DNA from: Solea solea
Taxonomy: Eukaryota > Chordata > Actinopteri > Pleuronectiformes > Soleidae
Assembly: GCF_958295425.1 (NCBI RefSeq)
Contig: NC_081139.1
Span: 17,400,388-17,464,387 of the forward strand
Reading direction: 5' to 3'
DNA length: 64,000 bases
The stretch's first letter is position 1; each line of letters opens with the position of its first letter. The position numbers were made by a program, and so were the translations under genes. Under the pieces are notes generated by a model. It saw only the letters and a list, made by a program, of their open reading frames with translations. It did no database searches and was not told the origin of the DNA. This document shows, one piece after another, positions 35,101 to 45,538 of this stretch.

Positions 35101-36419
35101 ATTTGTGACAGACTTTAACAAGATTTAGGACGGAAAAGGACAGATCCAGCACTATTGTGATTTTTCAGGCCATTGCAGAGGCCAAGGAGTGTCAAAACTT
35201 TAAAGACAAACAGCTTCTCCTGTCGATACACTGATGAGTATTTTTCTCTCAACAAAAAAAAAGACAAAACAAAACCTGAATTGTCCTACTGCTGTCAAAG
35301 TCGTAATGCTGTGTGCAACAAAGAAGCAACAAAACATGACACCATATCCTACAATTAACTAATTAATTCATTTTAATTAACTAATTACCATCCTGGAATT
35401 AATTAACATCTAAATATAAATTCATTGGACCTCCCCTCTCATTTTATAGTCCCATTAATCACAGCAGTCAGTGTACCAATCCCTCTCTTGGCAGTGTTAA
35501 TTGTTGAACGGTAATGAAGCTACAATGGTCTTATGAGAGTGAGAGTGAGGTGTGATTGATTAACAGCTGAAAGATCATTGATTTACTGGTTTCTTGCTTC
35601 TCAATAAGCACCGCGATTTCATGGCTTCAGCTCTGAGCCCTTCAATGTAGACCATAATTCCTTACTGAAAGACTATTTAATATTCTTTGTTGAAAACCCA
35701 TCCCACGTGTCTGGGGGAAAAAGAAATCTGGTAAAGGCTGCAATAGAAAGCAATACAACTACACAAGGTTGGTTAGTGACAGGTTCCCATTGTCTTTATT
35801 ACAGTATTTCAAAGACTTCAGACACCTGATTTCCGTCTTTGTTTCTTCACAAAATTCTTTCAATTCAAAATTTGTGTGATGTTTAATTAACCTGTTCCTT
35901 GTTTTTGCTTTAAAATTTAACATTTTAAAGTAAAGTCACTGTAGTTGTATAATCATTAACCTCAACATGGTAATTTGGTATTTTAATTGTGTTCTTGTGT
36001 TTTGACCTTGCTTTTCAGCGAGGCTATAAAATCAGGGCAAGGATTATCGAAAAAAAAAAACAGCTTTTGCTTCAAGGATGGCATATTTACATAAATGTTA
36101 CCAGCTATGCTTTGTCAGTGCCAAATAATAGACACAGAGAAACACAGCGAGCGTCAAGTGTAGCCAATAGTCTAAGTCAACATTGAGTTAACTCATTTGT
36201 GTGAAATCCAAGAGACATTTGATTACGTTTCCGCACAACCATTTAAACATGTATTTTTCAGAAAAGCATTTCATGCGCTGCATCCTTTTGAAAATACATA
36301 TTACCATGCATGTACACCGCAATTATAGTTTGGTTAAAAGTGTTGATTATGTTGATGAATCCAACGCTAATTATCACCCAACTGCAGTTAAGTTAAATGA
36401 ATCGTTTTGGCTTCATGGT
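32141..36419. other. Gene-free stretch with a LINE tail
   Basis: Beyond the LINE-like fragment at 32320-32600, no element is recognised. Two polypyrimidine-AG signals near 33981 and 34228 and a TAATTA-rich block at 35350-35420 are treated as findings. Poly-A and poly-T tracts are common. Confidence 0.5.
32320..32600 (-). mobile_element. LINE-like 3' tail fragment
   Basis: Landmarks are GTCCCAGCTGACAT, then AGGCGAGGTACAC, ACAGAGACAAACAACCATTC, ACGGTCAATTTAGAGTGTCC and CTGCATGTTTTTGAACT, in the same order as at 60960-61270. Strand is set by the latter copy, whose terminal (CATC)n tract marks the 3' end of a minus-strand element. Confidence 0.75.
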
Positions 36420-36700
36420 CTTCAACTTTAATGTCTCTCCTCCTGCACTCTCATCAGCTTTGTTCCCGGCCACAGTTGGCAGTTGTTTTCAGCTCACTGT
36501 ACCCCACCTGCTCAGCTGCTACTGCAACTACACAGCAGACAGACTAAAGTTTAAGAGGAGAGTGAACAAGGTGCAGTGCCGAGCCACTAATGAGCCTGCC
36601 ATTACCCCCAGGAGTTGGTGGGGAGCAAAACGGAGCTAAAAGGAGAGTGAATAATGGAGTTAATCATGATCAGATTCCTCCAAATGAATGCTTATTTAGG
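36420..36700 (+). repeat. Dispersed teleost repeat, unnamed
   Basis: The segment holding CAGCTTTGTTCCCGGCCACA, CCCACCTGCTCAGCTGCTAC and GGAGCTAAAAGGAGAGTGAA resembles a repeat I associate with many fish genomes. No second copy was found in this window, so support is recognition only. The open frames across it have no domain. Confidence 0.45.
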
Positions 36701-36936
36701 TTCTGTGCTTCTGGATTCATAATGTGCAGCTATATAACTCATCGTTGTGTTCATCGCTTTTTTCCCTCTCCCCCACAGTTGCAAAGATATAAGGGTTTAA
36801 AGGTGGCAAAGGATTGTGGTTATGCAAAACAACAGTGTGGTTAATGTAGATGTATTATTATTAATTATAAAGGCAGTCTGATTTTCTGCTTGCTTAATAA
36901 AGGGTTTACCAGATAATGAGATGTAGAAAAGGCAAG

Positions 36937-37990
36937 ACAAGGCAAGTTTATTTGTACAGCGCCATTCACAATTCATAGTGCTTTACAGAAGCGCGTAAAT
37001 ACATAGGAAATTAAAACAAAATCATTTTTTTAAAAATCAACTATAGAAAGTAGAAATTTATAGAAATAAAAACAAAGAATTTTTCATCTGTTCTGTGTTT
37101 GCCCTAATTTGTCCTCGATGTGAAAATGAAATTAGTCACAGGGCTTACACTCCCACTCAGCGCGAGTCTCCAAGATTCGACAAGTGCTCTTTTACCTGTT
37201 CTTCCCATTTCATCTAATCAGTCCCCCTTCAACTCAGAGAAACACCGAACAGAGAAAGCATCTGTTAACATAAAATTAATAAAACATTGGAATGTAATTT
37301 AAAATCATTAAACATCATTTAACAAGCAGATGTGAAAGTTGAAGTGGTTACAATTGAAATAAATATCAGAAAGCTGCATTAAACAATAATGTTTTCAACC
37401 CTGATTTCAAAAAGCTGAGAGTGTGTTCGGGGAGTTTGTTCCACAGGTGAGGACCATAGAAGCTAAATGCTTGGTTCTGACCCAGGGGACACTAGGTAAA
37501 CCTGTCCCTGATGACCTGAGGGGTCTGGATGCTTCATACCCAACGAGCAGCTCTGACATGACTATTCAGTGACTTGTAGACCAGTAACAGGATTTTAAAC
37601 TCGACGTCAGTGTAGTGATTTAAGGACAGGTGTGATATGGTCCATTTTCCTGCTGCTGGTCAGGACTCTGGCAGCAGCATTCTGGAAGAGCTGCAGCTGC
37701 TTGATTGATTTTTTTTACTGAGACCTGTAAAGACACCATTACAATAATCTAACCTACTAAGAATAAATGTATGAACACGTTTTTCCATGCCTTGTTTGGA
37801 CAGAAATCCTTTCATTTGTGCAATGTTTTTGAGACGATAATAGGCTGATTTAGTGATGGTCTTTATGTGGCTGTTAAAATTCAGGTCTGGGTCCATAACT
37901 ACATCAAGATTTCTGGCTTGGTCTGTGGTTTTTAGTGTCATTGAGTCAAGTTGGCCACTGACCTCAAGCCCGGCGTTTTTGTCTTTTCTG
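36937..37990 (-). mobile_element. L2-type LINE fragment, reverse-transcriptase C-terminal part and tail
   Basis: The minus strand over 37660-37941 is open and reads ARNLDVVMDPDLNFNSHIK, then AYYRLKNIAQMKGFLSKQ, then FILSRLDYCNGVFTGL. These are the C-terminal palm and thumb motifs of L2-type LINE reverse transcriptases ('RNLGVxxDxxLxFxxHI', 'YxLxNI', 'SRLDYCN'). The YADD catalytic core lies further upstream in the family and is absent, so the copy is 5' truncated. Towards 36937 the sequence keeps the order of the family's C-terminus and tail, ending at GGCAAGTTTATTTGTACAGC. About 180 bp at 37085-37265 does not look like the element and may be an insertion. It cannot retrotranspose. Confidence 0.88.
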
Positions 37991-39809
37991 CATTGAGCTG
38001 GAGAAAATTTAAATCCTCCAGTCAGATTTAGCAGATAAATGCTCCATACTCTTTATCAATTAACCAAATGGAGGAGCCGAAATGCAAAGAGCCTCAGGGC
38101 AAATGCATGAGAAATGCATTTTCATAAAAGAGAGACAAAAAGGAAATGTACTTGGTTCAAACAACCTGCCTAAATGACTGTCACCTCGAATCAGTTTAAT
38201 TTGATTTTGGAGCATTAATAAAGCACCAAAACAGCTGCTTTTTCAGCACGACTGTGTTGCGCTTGTAATTATGGTAAGTAGGCCACAGTTTGCCAAGACA
38301 CAGATGAAGAAAAGCTAATTAACAAAATCACAAAATGTCCAGAGGTGCCAGAACGTGTCTCACTGGGGCGTACAGGCTCAGCTCCAAGCTCAGTGGCCCC
38401 TTTCTTTGCGTGTTACCTAAATTTCCTCTAGATTATCCTGACTTCACCCAGGGCATGCTGGGAGACTCCAGCCTCATGTAACCCCGGTGATGAATATATT
38501 TGCGTTTTTTTAAAATAAAAAGGGAAGATACGATCTGTCTGCATCTATGCAGATGTGATAAATATGGTCAATAGCTAGTCTAATGCATGAATAAAACATA
38601 AACACCATGGAGTAAACACATCTGCTCCACAAGCATGTCTGCAAACCTGCCAGACAATATCATACTGTAATTCAACGTATTGTGATATAGAGAGAGAGTC
38701 CACTCCTGCAAGATGCCATGTATCTCTCGGAATCATCAAAGGACACATCAATCTCTTCATTTATATTTGGCTCCCACGTTTGCAAATAACACTGTCTGTC
38801 ATTGGCAAACATCTGCGCGTTGACTTTCACTATTACCATACCATACTTTTGACAGGGAGAAACTCTCTCCTATGCAGCCCTATGGCACACTGTCAGGTGA
38901 ACACACTGCCTTATCAATCAATATCATATTTCACTTTGAGACACAAAGCTTTTTGTTGTAAACTGTCATGCATTGTTTCTGTGGAGCCTGTCGGACAATA
39001 CATCACCCCTTCACGGCAGCAGAAACTGAGAGTAAAACCAACAAAACAATTTTTTGTACCTGTTTCATGACAGTGTGCAATGCATCACATTCCTTCTGTG
39101 TGCCCAAAGGATAATAAGTCAAGGGAGAATTATTAGTAAGCGGCCACAAGGTGGGGGAAGCAGGAGGGACATGGGACTGCTGGGTAATGAGATTTCACAT
39201 CTGGCATCTCAGTCGGTGTGGCCACAGGAGCTGAGGCGATTACCAAATCTCTGAGCACAACGACTTGGGTCTGTCTGGAACATTAAGCTCTCTGTGTGTG
39301 CAGATCTAATTGATGAAGATAATAACACCTTTCTTACAGAAAGGTATTTTCACTCGTTCAGGGAGAAGCATTGGTGCATGTACAATAATCCATAGAGAGC
39401 CAGTTTGTGCAATAACAGGATCTTGAGACTGTCGTAAAAAAAAAAAAAATCCACCAAATGACTGATGCTAAAGCTAACAGGTCACAGAAAAAAAATAAAA
39501 ATCCATGCATCCATGATATTCCCTAAAGTCCAGGGCCTTGAACCTTGTTGGCATCAACAGGAGCCCTACTGGCAGTTTTACAGCTGATTCTGCATGTTGA
39601 ATCAAAAAAGCCTCGCTGTCTGTCAGTGTGAGAGATCACTGTGATTGGCTGTTCAGCTCCACTCAATCAGAAGATGAGAAGAGACACAGAAAAGATGAGG
39701 CAAATAAATGACTCGCAGCAAGGAGACAGCATCAATGAGTTCATATTCACTGCCTGTCCAAAAAAAAGTCACATTGTCTCATATCAAGCTTAGCGCCTAT
39801 ACTACAAGC
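37991..39809. other. Gene-free stretch
   Basis: No gene supported. The 38440-38490 segment (GCATGCTGGGAGACTCCAGC) faintly resembles a LINE or SINE tail. Poly-A tracts lie at 39436-39449 and nearby. Confidence 0.5.
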
Positions 39810-40215
39810 CTGCGGGGGGGCAATTTTATGATCTGGGGTTGCTTCACTTGGTCAGGTTTAAGTTTGGCAAAGTCATGTGCAAAAACATTAGGTCAGCAGA
39901 CATAGTCCAAGATGATAAAGCCAGGATTCATCAGGCTCAAACTGTGGAAGAATGGTTCCGGGAGCATGAGTCATCATTTTCACACAGTAAATGATCACCA
40001 CAGAGTCCACGTCTTAACCCCACAGAGAATCTTTGGGAGCTGCTGGACTTAACATAGTGGTCCAACTCAATCATAAATACAAGAGCTTGCAAAAAAAAAA
40101 AAGTAATGCAACTGGGGATTAACTGCATATAAGCTTATCGAAGTAATGCCACGTTGAATGCACATCTAGCTAAAGGTGGCTCAACAGAAATGTGAATATG
40201 TGTGACTGTGCATAT
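39810..40215 (+). pseudogene. Tc1/mariner-like transposase relic, C-terminal half
   Basis: Successive plus frames give MIWGCF at 39828-39845, then [20 protein letters not shown] from 39905 and NPTENLW at 40016-40036. These are the hallmarks of the DDE catalytic domain of Tc1-like transposases: the second Asp block, and the Glu in NPxEN. The C-terminal MPR.M...LK.A.QKCEY reading follows at 40146. A frameshift separates MIWGCF from QDD, one stop lies between Asp and Glu, and more follow, so it is dead. The DNA-binding N-terminal half was not found upstream. Asp-to-Glu spacing is 36 or 37 residues rather than 34, suggesting a DD36E/DD37E lineage if no indel has changed it. Confidence 0.88.
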
Positions 40216-40989
40216 GAACCTCCTTTTATAACACAGGGAGCGAATGTCTGTATGATGAACGAGTGACAAGTTAAACAAACACTTTAGTTTATATGCACCG
40301 TCACCAAATAGGTCTTCACAGACTTCAGCCACCTGCTGTTGAGGAACGTTTCTTTCTTCATTTCTGCTCAAGAAGGTGCAGAACACACTTGCTGTTGTTG
40401 GACAGCTATTGTGAATGAGTTTACCTTTTTGTTTCCCCCAAAACATGCCAACTGAGGCAGCATCACAGTTGGTTACAGATTTTTTTGGTATCACTCAAAC
40501 ATTAGCGCTACCATAGAACGCAAGGTAGACATTTCAACACTGAGAAAGTAGGAAGAAGCAGTTAAACAAGCAGGAGTGGCAACAACCATGCCAACTTAAA
40601 GGAGTCTTGGAAGTGTGTGGGCAGTGATGTTACATCCTTCGAAATGTCATCATCATCATAAAGAGATTATAAATGAACCCTACCGTAACCCGCTGTGTTT
40701 CTCAAACAGATAACAAACTATCATGATGAAAGCAAATTTGTGCACAATTTAACGTTTTTCCCCTGCCATGTAGGTCATGGCCAGTTATGGGTCTGAATTC
40801 AGGATTATTTAAAAAAACATAAATCCTGCAAAACCTTGCAAGATTTTGCACTGTGACTATAAGCTTCCTTCCTCTGGTAGTTGACGTCACGCAGTCTCGT
40901 CATGCATCACTCAGAATTATTATGGGTAGGAGGCTGTTCCAGTCCACAGACTTATATTCCTGGCAACATACACTGAAATTCAAGCCCAT

Positions 40990-41200
40990 TTCTATTCATA
41001 AAAAGTAAATATGGTAGTTGTTGTACCCCAGGATGCCGAAACAGTCAGGGACAAGGAAAGGGTAAGAACATTTTACCGGATTTCCAAAGATCCCGAGAGA
41101 CAGCAGAAGTGGATCACTGCCACAAAATGTGCTGGAAGTGAGAGTGATGGGAGCCCACAGGCAAGGGATTCTGCTCGTGTAGTGATCACTTCATATCAGG
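40990..41200 (+). pseudogene. THAP zinc-finger domain relic, copy 2
   Basis: All four zinc ligands of a C2CH THAP finger can be placed. CTPGC (41022-41036) supplies the first two Cys, and CSDHFISG (41178-41201) the third Cys and the His. Both are in the same frame, 47 residues apart, within the family range. Between them the core FYRISKDPERQQKWITA reads in a different frame, so two compensating indels disrupt it. CATATCAGGTAAAT after the last ligand looks like an exon end with a splice donor, where THAP exons often end. Homologous to 31910-32140. No transposase body follows. Confidence 0.8.
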
Positions 41201-42077
41201 TAAATAAATTGTCTGAGCATTCTCTGGAGATGAAAGCACATCAAAAAGTTAAGATGTTTAGTTGCCGCAATCTCCTGTTACATTTTTCATTAGTGAAAGG
41301 CAAATGAGTTCAGAGTTAATATCTGAAAATATACACATGAATGCACTTGAACACTATATGCACTTACTGTATATACATAAATAGAAAAACGAAACCCTGG
41401 CCTAACTGAAGCACCGACAAGGCCATTAAGCCATTATATTCTAATATGTACTCGTATTATGTTGTTGTGCTTCTGTTTTACTCACAGTTAGTGTAAACAA
41501 CTGCACTTGGCCCACACATCTTGAACCCTCTACATGTCATGTATATGTGACACAATAGTCTCAGTCCATTGCTTCTAAAGTAAGGCAGTAATAATCAGTC
41601 AAAATATATTGACTGTTAATGTTACAGAGACCTTTAATAAAAGTTGCTCATTGTTGTACAGCTGTGTTCCTCCGCTGGGTCAATGCAAACGATTCGCCGA
41701 CTTCACCTTTGTTGACCGATGAGTCAATCTGAGAAAATGAGAAGTCATTAATGCTCTATACGACGATGCTAATTAGATATTTTGTTTAGCTATCCACTGC
41801 CAAAGTATTTTTTATCTACTCATGTACATGTTTGTTGATTGTCCATGGCAAAGTGTGCTGTATCCTAGACAAGTGAGCAGTTGAGACAGTTCAACACAAG
41901 GTTTTGCATTGCATACATAAATCTTTTGCACAGCTTTTATTAGATTATTTGCCTTGAACAATATTCAACTGCCAGCAGAGAGAAGGAGCCGGAGGGGCAA
42001 AGGTAGAGGCACCAAGCACCAGGCTGGGATCTATCACACCAGGCAGGTGTAGGCTGAGGCTAAGATTCCTCTGACCC
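41201..42077. other. Gene-free stretch after the THAP relic
   Basis: If the THAP exon belonged to a transposon, later exons should lie here. I see no DDE-type motif or long frame on either strand, so the body is deleted or unrecognisable. Confidence 0.5.
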
Positions 42078-42415
42078 AGCTAACAATTTTTGGTTCCCAG
42101 AAGGTTCTGGGAATGTTACCTTTTGGTTGCGGGAATGTTCCCTGAAGGTTCCCCCCAAGGTTCTCCTGTGGTTAATAGAGAAAGTTTTTGTTTGCACATT
42201 CAGTTCCCAGAACCTTACATTGTCACGACCTTCATACAACCTTCAGAGAACATTCTCTGACCCTAACAGGAATGTTGTGTGGATGCCACCACAGGAGAGC
42301 ATTTAGGGAACATTAGGCTCCTACCTAACCCTCAAGGAACGTTCTCTAAATGTTAGTTTTTTGGTTTGGTTGCAACTAACCTTCGGGGAACATGCTTTGA
42401 ACGTTGTGTATAAGT
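42078..42415 (+). repeat. Dispersed repeat rich in GGTTCCCAGAA / GGAATGTT motifs
   Basis: GTTCCCAGAAGGTTCTGGGA, GGAATGTTCCCTGAAGG, CAGTTCCCAGAACCTTAC, GAGAACATTCTCTGA and AAGGAACGTTCTCTAAATG recur in both orientations, giving many short inverted repeats in about 340 bp. I recognise it as a common fish repeat type but cannot give its class. Two small palindromes (AGAACATTCT, GAACGTTC) stand out. Confidence 0.7.
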
Positions 42416-43366
42416 AGCAGAGACAGTGCAGAACATGACAGCAGGTATACATTGAATCCCACAACCAAGTGAGTTGAAATAGTGAACAGAAACATCTGCA
42501 CCAAGTGTGGGTTGAAGGTCCCAGAATCAAGATGGAAGATGCCAACAAAGATGTTTGGTTACGGTGGTCCCATTGGCGCTAGGAGCTGTAAAATCCAAAC
42601 TGGAATGGCTCCAGCAGATTCCAGGTACAACATCTTAGATGTCTGTCAAGAAGGGCTACTGCACACAACTCAAGCTTAAAGGAGGTGACACAACATTCTA
42701 AGTAAATCTTATTCATGAAGCTAATATGATAGATTGTGTCTTTGCTGCTACTGAACTTCTACTCTATCTTGCACAGATTTTGTGTTGGTTGCAGTGGGAC
42801 CATTCCTTGGGCCCATAACGGATACACAAGCGCACACACACATATATAGTTTTACAAAGGCTCATGTGCCAGACTGTCTTGGCCAGGAGCAGTAACTTCC
42901 TGCACAGAGCATCAAACATGATCTTTGCAGAGGCTCACAGAAGGGACACATGATTCCTGCAGTGTGCACCTACACCCACACTGACAGTCACCCCAGCCAC
43001 CCACCAGATGCCTCAGTGGAAGAAAGGAGTGAGAAAGAAAAAACTGTGCTTAAATATGAGGTTTTTCCGAGACATATTTTCCTCCTGGTTGTCTTCCTTT
43101 TTTTTTTAAAGGATTTGTGGTTCAGCAACTCTTTAACTCAGCATTTAGTGAGTAATCTTCCTCTTTGCTGTCTCCTGCTCCGACAATGAAGATTTCCACC
43201 ACTTTTGTTTTAAAATCAGTGTGAGCTATCATGAATTATGCAGCCATAAGCCAGGTCTCTACAGCTGTTCAACATCACCCTGGACACTGAGCGTGCCACC
43301 AAATTAATATGAAATCTGCCTTCCATTATGAATGAGGGCCAGGTGTGCCTCATTAAATCTCCAGAG

Positions 43367-43384
43367 CACACACACACACACACA
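43367..43384. repeat. Short (CA)n microsatellite
   Basis: Nine CA units. Confidence 0.9.
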
Positions 43385-44260
43385 TGCACGCACAAACAGT
43401 GGGTTGAGTTTGAAGAGTGTGCTGCCCTTGACTAGCTGGTGACAGGTACAGAGAGAAAGGCAGGCAGAGGACTCGATGGAAATCACAACATCAAACCAGT
43501 CGCTGCACTCTGACTATTAAAATGCAGAAGCAGGGGGTTCATTTATGGACATTAATTATTACTGTTTTCTAACTGTGCACTTTAAGAGGCCAGTTTGATC
43601 CCAGTGTGGTTGTAGTGAGACATTTGTGGAAACAGCTGTCAAATAAATCATGCTGTACGCACAGTGTCGTTTGTGTTAAGTAATTGCAGTGCAGTGGATG
43701 CCAGCAAAGTTGGAGAATACCACGTTTGCTACTGTTCGGGATCTGTGCGCTACTCCTGCGGCTTCATTTGTGGCTCTGTCACATGGAGTGCACGAGGACA
43801 TATTGTGCATTGTCTGTCTTTCCATCTGGTCGCACACGTCACAGATTCACCAGTGGGACCTGCAGTAACAGAAGCCAGATGATTGGGGATGATTCAATGC
43901 CCAGCTGGTTGAATCCTTCGGAGCGGCTGACTGTGCTGTGGGAGCGCGGCACCACCTCACATCGTCCTCCATCTGCCGATCCTGGTGGCACCACTTCAGA
44001 GAGCTGGCCATGGCCCAGAGCAAGGCCCGGTGCCCTGCCCAGCTTATCCCCTTGCCCCCGGGCCCTCATCTGAAGTTGTCAGGCCGACCCCTCTGTGGCA
44101 CAGTGCCAGCTGCGCTATTGAAATCGCTCAACAATTCATCATGGCAACATAATGCTGAATAGGCACTTCCCTTTATTTGGCTATCTGTACAGAATGACCC
44201 AGATAGACCGCTGACAACTTCACTAATACTGTCAAGCGTAAGCTTCAAATCTTAAAGTTC

Positions 44261-44607
44261 CACTGTGTAAAAGTAAGGTGAAATCATTTTCATTTGGCAG
44301 AAAGTAAATATAATTATACTTATTGTTTTGCATATTTTCTGTATGATGTTGTTTTTCACAACCCCAGAATTAGCCATTTACATTTATATCAAATGAATAT
44401 ATATGTCGGCCCTACTAAAGCTGCCATTCTTGGACTGCCATGTTTTTAATATATAGCCTACAATGGACAAGAAACATCTTTTGAGTTGTGATGCTAACTG
44501 AGAGCTACCTAGTTTCTCCAACATTTGTAAGGGAAGGATGAGGTGAGGGATATTCAGCTGCAACATGCAACTTCACTAATAAGTGTTTTGGGGTTTGTTA
44601 CACTGTG
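44261..44607 (+). repeat. MITE-like dispersed repeat, copy 2 (most complete)
   Basis: Bounded by CACTGTGTAA (44261-44270) and TTACACTGTG (44598-44607), inverted with one mismatch. Internal marks are GATGTTGTTTTTCACAACCC, a CTGCCATGTTTTTA block, and GATATTCAGCTGCAACATGC near the right end. The same marks, in order, occur at 47897-48117 and partly at 16773-17100. No coding capacity. Confidence 0.8.
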
Positions 44608-45365
44608 TTTCTTCAGCAGCATCAGGAGATGGTCATAACCAACATTCATGGTTTTCCTCTAAGTCAAGGATCCTTCCTGATTTGAGTTGATCCATCCAAG
44701 TCAGGTCCGACAGACATGAGGCAACCTGAATTCTTAACACATCTAATTCATGGTTGCATGGTCTCAGGTACGCAAAAAGTCTGTGGACTCATTCCCTCGT
44801 ATATTTTTAGGTATTCTGCACAATGACAGTCCAGCAGCATTTTTGAAATTCAAACATATTCCCTGACTGTAAGAATCGCTCACAGCACAGCAGAGAGTAT
44901 ATTGGTGTGGACAAGCCCGCGACTTTGCAAACATAACCGACTCCATCAGCTTGACCCGCAGTCTGGAGGCTACAGCTGTTGCTCCTCCCGCTCCACTTAC
45001 CCAGAGCACGCGTCTGCCAGGAATCCCCCGCATCATCAGCAGCTCATTAAGGGTTTATTTGGTTCCTTGATTAGAGCTCTGCCCAGACACTACACATACC
45101 CTCAGTATCTGCACTGACGGTGATCAAGCAGCAACAAATATCAAACAAATCAAAAGACGAAGTGGTTTTTTTGTTTGTTTTTTCCCCTGATGGTGCAGCT
45201 CATTATAATCAGCATTGCATTCCATGACTATGTTTTTTACTCATTGTTGTTGGATGTATTAGTATGAGACAGTTAAATCAATGTACAAAAAAGGCCATAC
45301 CTCATGTTTCTATTTTTAGATGATTCACCTACATTTATTGGACATAATAAAAAAAATATAGTGGC

Positions 45366-45384
45366 ATATATATATATATATATA
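45366..45384. repeat. Short (AT)n microsatellite
   Basis: About nine AT units, followed by GGTGTATATA. Confidence 0.92.
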
Positions 45385-45436
45385 GGTGTATATATCATCC
45401 TCCTCCTGTGGAATGGAGTTGAGACAGGAAGCGTGC

Positions 45437-45538
45437 TTAGACCCCCTCTGCCGGTGAGCGGATAAGTTCCTGCCCCAACACTTCTCTCATCTTGATGAGC
45501 TGTCTGCCTTGAAACAGCAGCTGCCCCACAGAGGTAAC
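45437..45538 (-). CDS. Candidate terminal coding exon, product unknown
   Basis: On the minus strand a pyrimidine-rich tract (TTCCCTTTCATCTTCTTTG) runs into CCGGTGCAG, a good 3' splice acceptor. Exactly in phase from the next base, 33 codons then a TAA at 45437-45439 are open. The peptide starts VTSVGQLLFQGRQLIKMREV and ends RSPAEGV. It has an amphipathic, helix-like pattern and GC-rich third positions unlike the AT-rich surroundings. I do not recognise the protein, and no partner exon with a matching donor was found on the minus strand to the right. It may be a real last exon of a long gene, an exon-like accident, or a relic. Confidence 0.25.
   Translation of the reverse strand, partial: VTSVGQLLFQGRQLIKMREVLGQELIRSPAEGV

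Larger units (their letters stand above)
42416..45365. other. Gene-free stretch with one MITE-like copy
   Basis: Contains the repeat at 44261-44607 and a short (CA)n at 43367-43384. The 43650-44160 block is GC-richer with overlapping frames on both strands but no domain. No gene supported. Confidence 0.5.

Noticed and set aside
40135..40494. 119-residue minus frame beside the Tc1-like relic
   Set aside because: Its right half looks somewhat protein-like, but no family motif is recognisable, and it overlaps the antisense of the Tc1-like relic at one end.
44764..45036. Minus-strand frame followed by a GTAAGT donor at about 44997
   Set aside because: No convincing acceptor upstream, and an in-frame stop lies just before it. 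Isolated donors are common by chance.
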